NCBI GenBank assembly: GCA_041447245.1
Contig: JBGMEA010000006.1
Location: 124,001-188,000 of the forward strand
Origin: JBGMEA01 sp041447245
GTDB taxonomy: Bacteria > Bacillota > Clostridia > Eubacteriales > Anaerofustaceae
Length of the DNA stretch: 64,000 nucleotides
Direction: 5' to 3'
Positions within the stretch are counted from its first letter, which is position 1, and each line of letters opens with the position of its first letter. This document shows, piece after piece, positions 1 to 7,456 of the stretch. Position numbers and translations under genes: made by a program. The notes below the pieces were generated by a model. It was not told the origin of the DNA, did not search any database, and saw only the letters and a list, made by a program, of their open reading frames with translations.

Positions 1-520
1 CTAGGATTGCATTCGAAGGGCAAACTTTTCTACATAGTTTACAGCCGACGCAAGCATCCTTATCAACTTTTTCAGAAAACCTTGCAAAACGGCCAAAGGT
101 CCTTTGCAAAGCGCCAAACGGGCAGATGAGATTATGAAATACTTCTGGTTTATATCTGAGTGTGATGAGTACCGATACAACCAGCCAGAAAGGCAGAATC
201 GGCAGGTCAATATGCAGCAGTCTTTTTGAAAGCAGCATCATCACTATACTGATAAATAGAGTAATCCATGTTAAATATCCGCTTTTCAGCCACTTAGGGG
301 TATTCGGTGTTTGAAGCTTCAGCTTTTTGGACAGCCATTCGGTGGGGATCATCAGAGTATTCATAGGGCAAACATACCCGCAGTAAATCCTGCCGAAAAT
401 CAGAGCGACAACCAGGCTTGCTCCGAACAACGCAAGCCAAAGTACTACTTTTCCATTTGCCAGAAGGAAGATAAAAAGAGCGAGAAACAGTATGCGAATA
501 ATGCTGGCTAAGTATTTCAT
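1..520 (-). CDS. Membrane-bound 4Fe-4S ferredoxin-type protein (NapH/YccM-like), C-terminus cut by the window edge
   Basis: The frame is open from the ATG at 520 to the edge, so about 173 residues are visible. The N-terminal part has hydrophobic segments followed by CGYVCPMN, the cysteine motif of NapH/MauN/YccM-type membrane ferredoxins. Further on there is a second cysteine/proline motif (ICPFG), and just before the edge CVGCKLCRKVCP, a classic 4Fe-4S ligand set. The likely role is electron transfer at the cytoplasmic membrane. The ATG overlaps the stop of the upstream permease-ferredoxin gene by four bases, so the two are translationally coupled. A ferredoxin domain on its neighbour suggests that the operon couples redox chemistry to transport. 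The substrate is unknown. Confidence 0.8.
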   Translation of the reverse strand, partial: MKYLASIIRILFLALFIFLLANGKVVLWLALFGASLVVALIFGRIYCGYVCPMNTLMIPTEWLSKKLKLQTPNTPKWLKSGYLTWITLFISIVMMLLSKRLLHIDLPILPFWLVVSVLITLRYKPEVFHNLICPFGALQRTFGRFARFSEKVDKDACVGCKLCRKVCPSNAIL

Positions 521-1248
521 GATACTATTTCCTCCTTGTTCAGAATAATTGCTTTAGATGGACACTTTTCGATAGATTCTTTGAGAGCCAGCACCGCTTC
601 CTTCCCTTCGGGCATTTTCGTGACTACAGCTTTGTTTTGGTTCATTTCATAGTACTCAGGGAGGAGCTTTACACAGAGACCGCAACCGATGCAATAATCT
701 TCTTTAATCTCCAGTGTTTCCGCCTTTTTCGAATCAACAGGTAAATCCTTCTTTTTTACAATCATGCCGGTTATATAAGCCATTACGAATATCACGATAA
801 CCGTAAGCACCCATCTGATAATCATGAAATTTACACCAAGGAACTTTGCCTCGTTAGCAAGCATGGGAACTTTGATGACTGCCCAAGAGCTTAATATAAT
901 AACGATGTTGGATATACTTGCACCTTTCCCAAGCAGAGTCTTGCTGATAGGAAATGCGGCGTAAATGGGACCGGCCGAGATACTTCCCAGTAATAGAGCA
1001 AGCAGGTTGCCCCTAAAACCTGATTTTTCTCCGAACCCTCGCATGATCATTTCTTTCGGAACCAGAGCTTCAATAACAACGGTGAGTAAGAATATAACTG
1101 GCAGTACCTGAAGCATTTCGACTAGATAATAAACGCTGTTGCCAATCGATTTTATTGCCTTATCGGGCGATATAACTAGTATCACAAGGTATGCGAGTGC
1201 AACAAGAAAAAGCAGCTTGTTCTTCTTTACTATTGAAACAGCCTTCAC
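517..1248 (-). CDS. Half-size ArsP/DUF318-like permease with C-terminal ferredoxin domain
   Basis: A 243-residue protein. Residues 1-165 are mostly hydrophobic, with roughly five membrane segments including the GSISAGPIYAAFP signature of the ArsP_1/DUF318 permease family. A charged linker follows, then a C-terminal ferredoxin-like domain with CIGCGLCVKLLP near residue 187 and a single later cysteine in KCPSKAI, enough ligands for one 4Fe-4S cluster. ArsP family members are usually near 300 residues, so this is a half-size permease fused to a redox domain. It overlaps the preceding permease gene by four bases (ATGA) and the following ferredoxin gene likewise. Substrate unknown; family assignment moderately sure. 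Confidence 0.75.
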   Translation of the reverse strand: MKAVSIVKKNKLLFLVALAYLVILVISPDKAIKSIGNSVYYLVEMLQVLPVIFLLTVVIEALVPKEMIMRGFGEKSGFRGNLLALLLGSISAGPIYAAFPISKTLLGKGASISNIVIILSSWAVIKVPMLANEAKFLGVNFMIIRWVLTVIVIFVMAYITGMIVKKKDLPVDSKKAETLEIKEDYCIGCGLCVKLLPEYYEMNQNKAVVTKMPEGKEAVLALKESIEKCPSKAIILNKEEIVS

Positions 1249-1727
1249 AAAATCACCCCCATCGTAAGTGCGATCACAATCGCAAATCCAAAGCTAAGAG
1301 CGTTTCTGGTAAGCGCAAATTTTGTCCCGAACTCTTTCTTTTCGAGCGGGAAAGTTACAATTCCAACCATTGTGAGAGTTGTAAGAAATGCAACTGCCGG
1401 TACAATGCTCGCACCAACATCAACTAAAGATCCAACCAACGGAAACGCAACAAAAGCCGGTATAAGGGTAATACTCCCAACAAGTGCTGAAACAACTGTT
1501 GACACAAATGTGTTTGCCGAACCTAAAACTATTTTTATTGTTTCAGGCGGGATGAATGTCAGGACAAGACCGATTAAAAATATGATGGCTACAATTTCAC
1601 CTAACATATTTCCCATCATACCCTTTGATTTTTTCATTGCAGCAAATGTTTTCTTCTTATCCTTTATGAGTGAAATAACGGTAAGAACAATTGCTATTAT
1701 CCAGAACGCAATTGTAAATATATCCAT
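1245..1727 (-). CDS. Half-size ArsP/DUF318-like permease, first gene of the redox/permease operon
   Basis: A 160-residue membrane protein with about four to five transmembrane segments and a short basic loop near residues 23-36. Its central motif, GSITLIPAFVAFPLVGSL, lines up with GSISAGPIYAAFPISKTL in the next gene, so the two proteins look like paralogous halves of one permease that may pair in the membrane. The start at 1727 is set by a strong SD (AAGGAGGTTAAGT before ATG). It is the promoter-proximal gene, divergent from the Crp/Fnr-type regulator. Cargo of the transporter is not evident. Confidence 0.75.
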   Translation of the reverse strand: MDIFTIAFWIIAIVLTVISLIKDKKKTFAAMKKSKGMMGNMLGEIVAIIFLIGLVLTFIPPETIKIVLGSANTFVSTVVSALVGSITLIPAFVAFPLVGSLVDVGASIVPAVAFLTTLTMVGIVTFPLEKKEFGTKFALTRNALSFGFAIVIALTMGVIL

Positions 1728-1756
1728 ACTTAACCTCCTTCTATTGCTATAACCCT

Positions 1757-1801
1757 ATTATAATGATAGAATAAGCAAAAAGGTGTTACCAATGTAACAC
1801 C
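1757..1801 (-). promoter_or_regulatory. Permease operon promoter with perfect inverted-repeat operator at about -41.5
   Basis: On the minus strand a perfect TATAAT lies at 1762-1757, with no good -35 box at the expected distance. Upstream lies GGTGTTAC-CAAT-GTAACACC (1782-1801), a perfect 8-bp inverted repeat. If transcription starts near 1750, the repeat is centred about 41.5 bp upstream, the class II position for Crp/Fnr activators. The Crp/Fnr-type gene starts 14 bp beyond the repeat on the other strand, so the same site could also control the regulator itself. Confidence 0.65.
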
Positions 1802-1814
1802 TCGGGAGTATGTC

Positions 1815-2483
1815 ATGAAAAAATATTTTGAACTAATGCGAGAGATTGATCTTATAAAATCAATAAAGCCTCAGGAAATTGATTCGTACTTAACTGAAGG
1901 AAGCTGTAAAATAACCCAGTATGGGAAAAACAATATTGTTCATTTTGTTGGGGAAGTCTGCTCAAAGCTTGAGATCATTCTCTCTGGGAAAGTGGTTATT
2001 GAGCGTATTGACGAGTCTGGCAATCTAATGACAATAGCGGAGTTTTTTGGCGGTGATGTTCTTGGCGGCAATCTGATGTTTTCAAAAAATCCATATTACC
2101 CGATGACCGTCACGGCCAAAGAAGCTACATTGATTTTAGAGATAAACAAGGATCGTCTGTTCAGTTTGTTTTCAGATAATCATGAATTTCTAAAGAGCTA
2201 TCTTGAGTATGTATCGGACCACACGGTCATCCTTGGTGATAGGATAAAGCACTATGTGAACAGGACAATCCGTGAGAGCATCGTGAGCTATCTGGATTAT
2301 GAATGCAAAAAGCAAAATTCAAATATAATCAAACTTAGTATGACAAAAAAGGCGTTGGCTGAAAGAATCGGAGTTCAAAGGACATCTTTATCCAGAGAAC
2401 TTGCCAAAATGAGAGCGGAGGGATTGATAGAATTCGACTCTGTCTCTATTAAGCTGTTACACAATTTCCTGAATAAACATTAA
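1815..2483 (+). CDS. Crp/Fnr-family transcriptional regulator
   Basis: A 222-residue protein of normal family length. Residues about 15-125 match a cyclic-nucleotide-binding-like beta barrel (GGDVLGGNLMFS region), followed by the long dimer helix and a C-terminal winged helix with the recognition segment AERIGVQRTSLSRELAKM near residues 180-197. It lacks the N-terminal cysteine cluster of Fnr, so if it senses redox it does so another way (haem or partner signal are options). It is divergent from the permease/ferredoxin operon and most likely activates it through the inverted repeat at 1782-1801. Confidence 0.88.
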   Translation: MKKYFELMREIDLIKSIKPQEIDSYLTEGSCKITQYGKNNIVHFVGEVCSKLEIILSGKVVIERIDESGNLMTIAEFFGGDVLGGNLMFSKNPYYPMTVTAKEATLILEINKDRLFSLFSDNHEFLKSYLEYVSDHTVILGDRIKHYVNRTIRESIVSYLDYECKKQNSNIIKLSMTKKALAERIGVQRTSLSRELAKMRAEGLIEFDSVSIKLLHNFLNKH

Positions 2484-3166
2484 TCAAATCAGGATTCCTG
2501 TTGATATATTCCCGCGAACAGAAATGACCCATAAATACCCTATAGACATGTTCCCTTGCACGGAAAATCAACCGAACACCTCGACAAAAGGAATATGGTG
2601 AGCTGCCATTAGCTTGGTATCACAGCCTTGAAACCGCTTGTACAGTATGTTTTTGAAAAGGAGCTGCGCTCATTGGTTTGCCACCCGCTGCCGAACTCCT
2701 TTCAAAGCTCATTTTCACCGGCACCATAGGAATAGGCTGACCTTGTAAAACACAAAGGTCAGCCCATGATCTCTGATGCCGATGTTCTGCCGTATTTGCC
2801 ACGCCCCCCCGACAAAGGGATATCTCAGGCTGCGGCCAGCTTTGCCGCATCATAGCTCCGCATGTACCGCCGTTTGCCAGACAAGCGTATACCGCAGAGG
2901 CTCCCCCCAAGTCTATAGGGGGCCGTGAGGAAGTATCATTATCTCCCGCGTGTGTCATCGCGCCCGGTTTGCCACAGCCGGGGTTAAGGGTTCCGTTGGT
3001 CGCTCGGGCTTATAGCCGTCGTTGCGTCGGCCCTTTTTCGCTTGCCTTTTACAGCCACGCAGGGAATGTACCTGAAACACCGTATATGAAATTATCAAGG
3101 TTCATTTAAGCGGGAAGCATGTCCCCTCATTAGCCATGAGAATTTCTGAGCAAAAGTTGCGCTCAG
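2484..3166. other. Structured non-coding block at the probable ICE boundary
   Basis: No convincing gene is visible. Two inverted repeats stand out: TTTGAAAAGGAG at 2652-2663 against CTCCTTTCAAA at 2696-2706 (one bulge), and a perfect 10-bp stem GGCTGACCTT/AAGGTCAGCC at 2735-2764. A further imperfect GC-rich pair lies near 2899-2932. The 112-codon minus-strand frame at 2620-2958 has no SD and no recognisable domain. The block sits between the left-flank Crp gene (2483) and the ICE sigma-like gene (3167), so it may hold the element end, a recombination site or an RNA. Confidence 0.45.
2735..2764. repeat. Perfect 10-bp stem-loop
   Basis: GGCTGACCTT pairs with AAGGTCAGCC around a 10-nt loop. No T-run follows on either strand, so it is not an obvious terminator; a recombination or protein-binding site is possible. 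Confidence 0.5.
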
Positions 3167-3589
3167 TTAAAGCACTTTTTTTAAAAATGTTTCAATGCGG
3201 GTTAATGCCGCCTGGATAGAGCGCGTTATCTGGCTTTTGTTGACACCCTCGGCCTTGGCTATCGCCCCTTTGCTCATACCAAGAAAGTAATGGGCATAGA
3301 TGCGTTTCGCCTGCTTATCCGGCAGACTGGCGATAGCGGCATAAAGCTGTTCATATGTAACCTTGCGTTCGTATATTTCGCAGGGGGATACAGAGACGAA
3401 CAATGCGTCATGCTCAATACCATCGCCTCGGTCAAGAGAGTAATGGGCCTTATTCCAGTATTTGCGGCGCTGATACGCAGCTTCATAACGCGCGTGGGCC
3501 AAGAGCATGGCGGCAACTTTGTCCGTCACCTCAATAAAGCAATCGGCGGTATAATACGGGTAGTAGTCCCGAAGATTGATCGTTGTCAT
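3167..3589 (-). CDS. ICE sigma-70-like regulator (region 4 HTH)
   Basis: A 140-residue protein. I chose the ATG at 3589 because GGAGGA precedes it at good spacing; the longer frame upstream has no SD. The C-terminal half (about residues 85-138) reads as a sigma region 4 helix-turn-helix: a SLPDKQAKRIYAHYFLG helix pair, then AIAKAEGVNKSQITRSI. Such sigma-like genes are standard near the regulation/recombination end of Tn916- and Tn1549-type elements, normally followed by xis and int. Here neither follows. It is preceded by a terminator that isolates it from the cargo cluster. Confidence 0.8.
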   Translation of the reverse strand: MTTINLRDYYPYYTADCFIEVTDKVAAMLLAHARYEAAYQRRKYWNKAHYSLDRGDGIEHDALFVSVSPCEIYERKVTYEQLYAAIASLPDKQAKRIYAHYFLGMSKGAIAKAEGVNKSQITRSIQAALTRIETFLKKVL

Positions 3590-3671
3590 TTGATTTTTCC
3601 TCCGTTTCGGTTTTGGATGTTGGAAGCCGAAACGAAGGTGGTGGGGAGCGGCAGCCGACGGAGCTGAGTAC

Positions 3672-3705
3672 AAAAAGGCCCGGCTGGACAAATGTCAGCC
3701 GGGCC
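3672..3705 (-). terminator. Rho-independent terminator (minus strand)
   Basis: Perfect 10-bp GC-rich stem GGCCCGGCTG/CAGCCGGGCC with a 9-nt loop (3677-3705), followed on the minus strand by TTTTT. It lies upstream of the sigma-like gene and would stop read-through from the cargo operon. Confidence 0.85.
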
Positions 3706-3763
3706 AATGCGATTATATTTCCTATAGTATGATGTCTGTGTTCATATTCGTGTGCGCAATATT

Positions 3764-3788
3764 GCCATGCATAAGCATGGCTTTTTTT
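3764..3788 (+). terminator. Rho-independent terminator (plus strand) without a plus-strand gene
   Basis: GCCATGC-ATAA-GCATGGC followed by seven T. No plus-strand coding sequence ends nearby, so it may end a small RNA transcribed toward the cargo, or protect the region from antisense read-through. Confidence 0.7.
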
Positions 3789-3810
3789 GACGAATAAAGG
3801 CAGTTAGGGA

Positions 3811-3848
3811 CAAAAATACACGGCGGTATCCTCCTTATACCGCCGTGT
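3811..3848 (-). terminator. Hairpin terminator at the end of the kinase/protease cluster
   Basis: A perfect 12-bp stem, ACACGGCGGTAT/ATACCGCCGTGT with a 7-nt loop, followed on the minus strand by TATTTTTG. It lies 200 bases beyond the last cargo gene (stop at 4049). Confidence 0.7.
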
Positions 3849-3900
3849 TCTTAAAAATGGGCGCACTAACTACGCCATCCGCACCCATAACTTTAAAGAG

Positions 3901-3927
3901 AACGGCGGTTTTTTTACAACCGCCGTT
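3901..3927. repeat. Perfect 10-bp stem-loop sharing the CGGCGGT core with its neighbour
   Basis: AACGGCGGTT-TTTTTAC-AACCGCCGTT. The stem shares CGGCGGT with the hairpin at 3811-3848. No clear T-run on either strand. The rest of 3590-4048 shows no gene. Confidence 0.6.
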
Positions 3928-4048
3928 TAACATCAAGGGCTGTTACTTTGCCGCCCATTCGACGGTTCATTTCACTGCGTCAGGCAATAATTCAGGAATC
4001 TATACAATGTAAAAATCAGCCTTTCAATAGAGCGCGAACCTTTGAAAA

Positions 4049-4357
4049 TCACCTATCCTTTTTCGATGGATTTATCTTAGGCGCTAATTTATATCCTTTA
4101 GGAGCTTTGAACTGGCTGTTTCCATAAACGTCAAGGTAGAGCAGTTTATTGCCGTCATCTCCCGACACTTCAAAGACATCTATCACGTGGTTGCTTTGAG
4201 ACTCAAACGTCGATCCAATTCTCCTGTAAGTCACCGCGCAACCTTTTTCGGTATGCAATCCTCCAAAGAAGTGCTGTATGTCCGCATAGCCGCTTAGCAA
4301 AACCGGGTTGGAGGGTACATAACCATACTCTTCATTTTGATTTTTAGAAATCAGCAT
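4049..4357 (-). CDS. Hypothetical protein, last gene of the cargo cluster
   Basis: A 102-residue protein that I do not recognise. I chose the ATG at 4357, preceded by AAAAAAGGTGATAAA, over the longer frame, which would overlap the lipoprotein gene upstream. The protein is soluble, without membrane segment or signal, and rich in Tyr, Asn and Lys, with a basic tail (NPSKKDR). It lies 13 bases downstream of a lipoprotein gene and 200 bases before a terminator, so it is probably cotranscribed with the lipoprotein and the metallophosphoesterase. Confidence 0.6.
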   Translation of the reverse strand: MLISKNQNEEYGYVPSNPVLLSGYADIQHFFGGLHTEKGCAVTYRRIGSTFESQSNHVIDVFEVSGDDGNKLLYLDVYGNSQFKAPKGYKLAPKINPSKKDR

Positions 4358-4370
4358 TTTATCACCTTTT

Positions 4371-4886
4371 TTACTCTTCCGTGTTCGGTACATAATTGAC
4401 GTCTGAGGATAGTCCCTGGCAGTAAGAGACAGGCTCAAGCGCTAGTTCGGCAACATTAACTGAAACACCGCCTTGCTGATTGTCGCTATAAAACACGGTG
4501 ATTGTATCCGGCGTTTGATCAGTATCATATTCAAAGCAAACAAGATTTCCGGGTACTGTGGCCAGGTATGGCGTTGTGCGGAGCGCCTCATAAACCGTAC
4601 CGTCTATGGTAATGGATGCACCGACATAAATGTCCCAATCAAAATCCACACCCGACATTACATAGGCGCAGACGGAGGTTTCTTTACCGTCCGCAGCTTT
4701 CGTTCCCTGGATATAAACACATGTTTTGCCGTCGCTGTTTGTTCCGATTTCTGCTATCTGATAGGAAACCTTATTTCCTTTTGCGTTCTTTACGGTTACA
4801 GTGCCGTCGCTTTCATAGGCGTTTGAACAACCGTAAAGACTGATCATCGCTATAAACAGAATGGATACGATAAGTGTTTTCTTCAT
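4371..4886 (-). CDS. Small secreted lipoprotein, function unknown
   Basis: 171 residues. A lipoprotein signal peptide is clear: two lysines, a hydrophobic core and the lipobox LYGC, giving a mature N-terminal Cys at residue 20. The mature part is beta-rich, acidic and Thr/Val-rich, with no domain I recognise. It has a good SD (GGAGGAATTCAGTT). It is one of three lipoproteins in the cargo cluster (also 7986-8822 and 12724-14283), which implies an arm outside the membrane. It may be a sensor or a surface protein; the sequence does not say which. Confidence 0.75.
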   Translation of the reverse strand: MKKTLIVSILFIAMISLYGCSNAYESDGTVTVKNAKGNKVSYQIAEIGTNSDGKTCVYIQGTKAADGKETSVCAYVMSGVDFDWDIYVGASITIDGTVYEALRTTPYLATVPGNLVCFEYDTDQTPDTITVFYSDNQQGGVSVNVAELALEPVSYCQGLSSDVNYVPNTEE

Positions 4887-4950
4887 AACTGAATTCCTCC
4901 GTATGTTGTGTATCTATACCATACCGTAGTATCAAGAAGTCCGGGCGAAT

Positions 4951-4984
4951 AATTGCCAATACGTGAATAGACATCTTGGCAATT
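4951..4984. repeat. 9-bp inverted repeat just after the HEAT-like gene
   Basis: AATTGCCAA at 4951-4959 pairs with TTGGCAATT at 4976-4984. It begins in the stop codon of the 4984-5298 gene. No T-run, so at best a weak terminator or an RNA-stability element. Confidence 0.4.
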
Positions 4985-5298
4985 CATTTTTCCTGAAGCT
5001 TTTTAAGCGTATCCGCCGCCGCTTTTCTGACGGAGTAATCTGCGTCATTCAGTAGTTGCTCTAAAGATTCTGCATCTGTCAATCTGCGGGCAAGACCTCT
5101 TCGCACCATAGGATCACGGTCTTCCAATGCAAAAGCTCGCGTGATTTCAGGATCATCAAGATAAACAACCGCAATTCTCCTTGCAGCGCCGGAACGCGCC
5201 CCATAAGCGACCTCTATCAGCTCTTCTCTGGTCATATCCGGGCGCACACCCCGCATAGCGGCCGCATCGTCCATGCTTCTCCAGTTAGCGTATGTCAT
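4984..5298 (-). CDS. Small HEAT-repeat-like protein
   Basis: 104 residues, entirely helical in character. From about residue 40 it shows the spacing of HEAT/PBS-lyase repeats: ARRIAVVYLDDPEITRAFALED, then MVRRGLARRLTDAESLEQLLND, then SVRKAAADTLKKL, each with the paired small/hydrophobic positions of an alpha-alpha unit. Such repeats are protein-binding scaffolds. The SD is strong (AGGGGGGACTGTAAT). It lies 13 bases after the metallophosphoesterase. The cluster has a second HEAT-like protein at 7457-7909, so these may be adaptors for the kinases or the protease; that is inference. Confidence 0.65.
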   Translation of the reverse strand: MTYANWRSMDDAAAMRGVRPDMTREELIEVAYGARSGAARRIAVVYLDDPEITRAFALEDRDPMVRRGLARRLTDAESLEQLLNDADYSVRKAAADTLKKLQEK

Positions 5299-5311
5299 AT
5301 TACAGTCCCCC

Positions 5312-6118
5312 CTAAGAGATTTGTTTTAACATCTGTTTTCGTTTTGCCTTATTTGCGGTATCCCACTGGCTCTCGCTGATGATCGCTTCATAAAGCACGG
5401 TGTGCCTGTCATCCATGATCCGGTTTGTGTGATAGTGTCCGCAAAACCATTGTTTACAGGTGACTTTTTCGTCGAGCGAGGTGAAAAACTGCGTTAGGCT
5501 GTCGGATGTATATTCGCCTTTACCAAAGGCCAAGTGGTATTTATCCGGTAGGCAGTGGGTGACAACATAGTCCACAGTAAAATTGTGCCTTGCAAGGTTC
5601 TGATAACCTTCCTCCATCTCCGCTTGCGAAGGCAGCTCTTCTTTCCACCAGGAATAATGATTGACGCGAAAGAACATATTTCGCTTTTTCATATAATCAA
5701 ACTTAACGGGGAACGCAGGGTCATCCATATCGAGGACGCCATTCCATATGTCATGGCAGGCAGCTCCCCCCATCGTAAAAAAGCTTTTCCCATCTAAGCT
5801 GTAAATCTGCCCACGCATCAAATGAATCACATGAGGGCGTATAAACTGTACTTCGCCGCCGTTCCATTCGCTTACTGGATAGTTGCTTAACAGGTCAAAA
5901 TTTTCGTGGTTGCCATCCAAAAACAATGTTGTGAAGGGTTTCTCCTGTAACCAATCCTGCCAGTATTGATCTTGCTTGCCGCCATCCCACACACACCCAA
6001 AATCGCCGCAAATAATCATATAATCGGATTTTGTAAGCCCTTTTTGTTCGGGAAAGTCTTTATTTGAAAGCCTTTCAATACCATGGGAAGCGTGAATATC
6101 TCCTGTAAGATAAATCAT
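5312..6118 (-). CDS. Calcineurin-like metallophosphoesterase
   Basis: 268 residues with the full set of binuclear-metal motifs: GDIH at 6-9, GDFG at 38-41, GNHENF near 69, a later conserved His in VVTHCLP, and GHYH near 228. This is the architecture of small Ser/Thr-phosphatase-like or nucleotide-phosphodiesterase enzymes. The start at 6118 has GAGG at 8 bases. No lid or membrane domain is present. In this context it could remove phosphate from proteins or cleave a nucleotide signal or RNA 2',3' ends; the sequence does not decide. It opens the third transcription unit of the cluster, after the terminator at 6190-6226. Confidence 0.85.
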   Translation of the reverse strand: MIYLTGDIHASHGIERLSNKDFPEQKGLTKSDYMIICGDFGCVWDGGKQDQYWQDWLQEKPFTTLFLDGNHENFDLLSNYPVSEWNGGEVQFIRPHVIHLMRGQIYSLDGKSFFTMGGAACHDIWNGVLDMDDPAFPVKFDYMKKRNMFFRVNHYSWWKEELPSQAEMEEGYQNLARHNFTVDYVVTHCLPDKYHLAFGKGEYTSDSLTQFFTSLDEKVTCKQWFCGHYHTNRIMDDRHTVLYEAIISESQWDTANKAKRKQMLKQIS

Positions 6119-6189
6119 GAGGCGTTCCTCGTAGTTCTTAATAATCGTTTTGATATGTTCATCTTACCTGAGAAAGATACTTTCAGATG

Positions 6190-6226
6190 AAAAAACGCCA
6201 AAGCGTGGATTTACACTTTGGCGTTT
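6190..6226 (-). terminator. Rho-independent terminator, copy 1 of a repeated hairpin
   Basis: AAACGCCAAAG (6193-6203) pairs with CTTTGGCGTTT (6216-6226); on the minus strand the stem runs into TTTTTT. It closes the transcription unit ending at 6268. The loop and stem are almost the same as the hairpin at 10665-10704. Confidence 0.8.
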
Positions 6227-6267
6227 CAATATAATGATGTATGCAGACCGCAGAGAATTCGGCAAGG

Positions 6268-7410
6268 CTATTTGGGCTTATCAAGGGTTCTCGGTTCGAT
6301 CAATCCGACCAGATAGCTATCATCGGAAAACAAATCGTCAATACGCATCAGGTATAACCGTTCCTGCGCATTGGCATAATTCTTCCATTCTTGCTCAAGA
6401 TACGGACTGGTATAAAGCTGATACAGTATTGCCATGCATGTTTTGCTTTGAAGCGTAACCCGCTCACGCACCATACTATGCGGCACCGCAAAGGTTTCCA
6501 TCATATCGAGAAACTCGCTGTTTACAACCTTGGCAAGGTCATCAACGGAATATGGATTATCCGTGCTTACAGGCAATCCCCGATGCTGTCGCAACACGGC
6601 ATCATACGAATGGTACGGCAGATTCAATTCATGTGGACGCAGGCAATCAAGTCTTTCCAATGCCTCTGTACGATCCTCCGGATGCATGGACAATGCCTGC
6701 GCCAGATATTCTTCAAGCTCATAGGACGGATCAAGGCCGTTACTGGACTTCTTTTCATAAAAATCATCAAATGGCTCCAAGTCAATCTCGGCCCGGTTAT
6801 GCGCTAAAAAATCATGCTTTTCCGCAAGAGCCTTTTGATAAATCAACAGCTCACGTGTCATATAATCAAGCCGCCGGTCATTCGTGTCCATATTCCGCAG
6901 GGTTGCAATATTCTGAGTTCGGCGCAGCAGGTCAGCAATAAGCTGCATGTACTTGCGCCATTTACTGCGGTGGCAGCAATGAAGCTTTTTCTGCGCCAGT
7001 TCCAGACATTTGAGCCTCATGGCCATGGCATGAATATCATCCTCCGCATCGTCACAGGCCCATGCCGCACAAAGATACGCACGCAACGCACCGGTAGCGT
7101 CCTGGACATATTCGCAATACAGCGCCCGTTTATGAAAGGCATGGGCAAGCAAAGGCAGACTTGTATCTAACCCGCTGTAAATCTGGCGTAAGGTTTTCTT
7201 GGAAGCACACGGCCATCTGCGTAGAGTTTTTGCCACATACCCACAGTTTGGGCACTCCATCAGCCAACAATTCATCGTTGAACGCATCATCGGAGCTGGC
7301 CGAAAATCCAGGTCAGGCTCACCGAACAGGCTGTATGAGGTCAATACAGCCTGTTTGCTTTCTACGCCACAAACGGCGCATCGAACCGAAATCTCTTTTA
7401 CTGTGCTCAT
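6268..7410 (-). CDS. DUF2225-like zinc-ribbon protein with helical repeat domain
   Basis: 380 residues from the ATG at 7410 (a TTG four codons earlier is too close to the SD). The N-terminus has a zinc ribbon, C11-x2-C14 and C53-x2-C56, with the conserved inner segment SYSLFGEPDLDFRP that resembles DUF2225-type proteins. Residues about 75-380 are helical and TPR-like, with many Leu/Ala-rich pairs and several Cys/His (CCHRSKW). It probably reads a peptide or nucleic acid through the ribbon. It is the last gene of the unit that starts with the NUDIX gene. Function unknown; the domain call is by eye. Confidence 0.65.
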   Translation of the reverse strand: MSTVKEISVRCAVCGVESKQAVLTSYSLFGEPDLDFRPAPMMRSTMNCWLMECPNCGYVAKTLRRWPCASKKTLRQIYSGLDTSLPLLAHAFHKRALYCEYVQDATGALRAYLCAAWACDDAEDDIHAMAMRLKCLELAQKKLHCCHRSKWRKYMQLIADLLRRTQNIATLRNMDTNDRRLDYMTRELLIYQKALAEKHDFLAHNRAEIDLEPFDDFYEKKSSNGLDPSYELEEYLAQALSMHPEDRTEALERLDCLRPHELNLPYHSYDAVLRQHRGLPVSTDNPYSVDDLAKVVNSEFLDMMETFAVPHSMVRERVTLQSKTCMAILYQLYTSPYLEQEWKNYANAQERLYLMRIDDLFSDDSYLVGLIEPRTLDKPK

Positions 7411-7456
7411 TGTTTTGACCAACCTTTATCGAGGCTTCTGCTGTTTGGCTGGTAGT

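Noticed and set aside
311..511. 66-codon plus-strand frame at the left edge
   Set aside because: Antisense to the 4Fe-4S protein gene, whose cysteine motifs prove the minus frame; no SD.
2620..2958. 112-codon minus-strand frame in the structured block near the sigma gene
   Set aside because: No SD, no recognisable domain, and the sequence is built of inverted repeats; more likely non-coding.
3672..3927. CRISPR-like array
   Set aside because: The hairpins differ in sequence and spacing; there are no regular direct repeats, spacers or cas genes.
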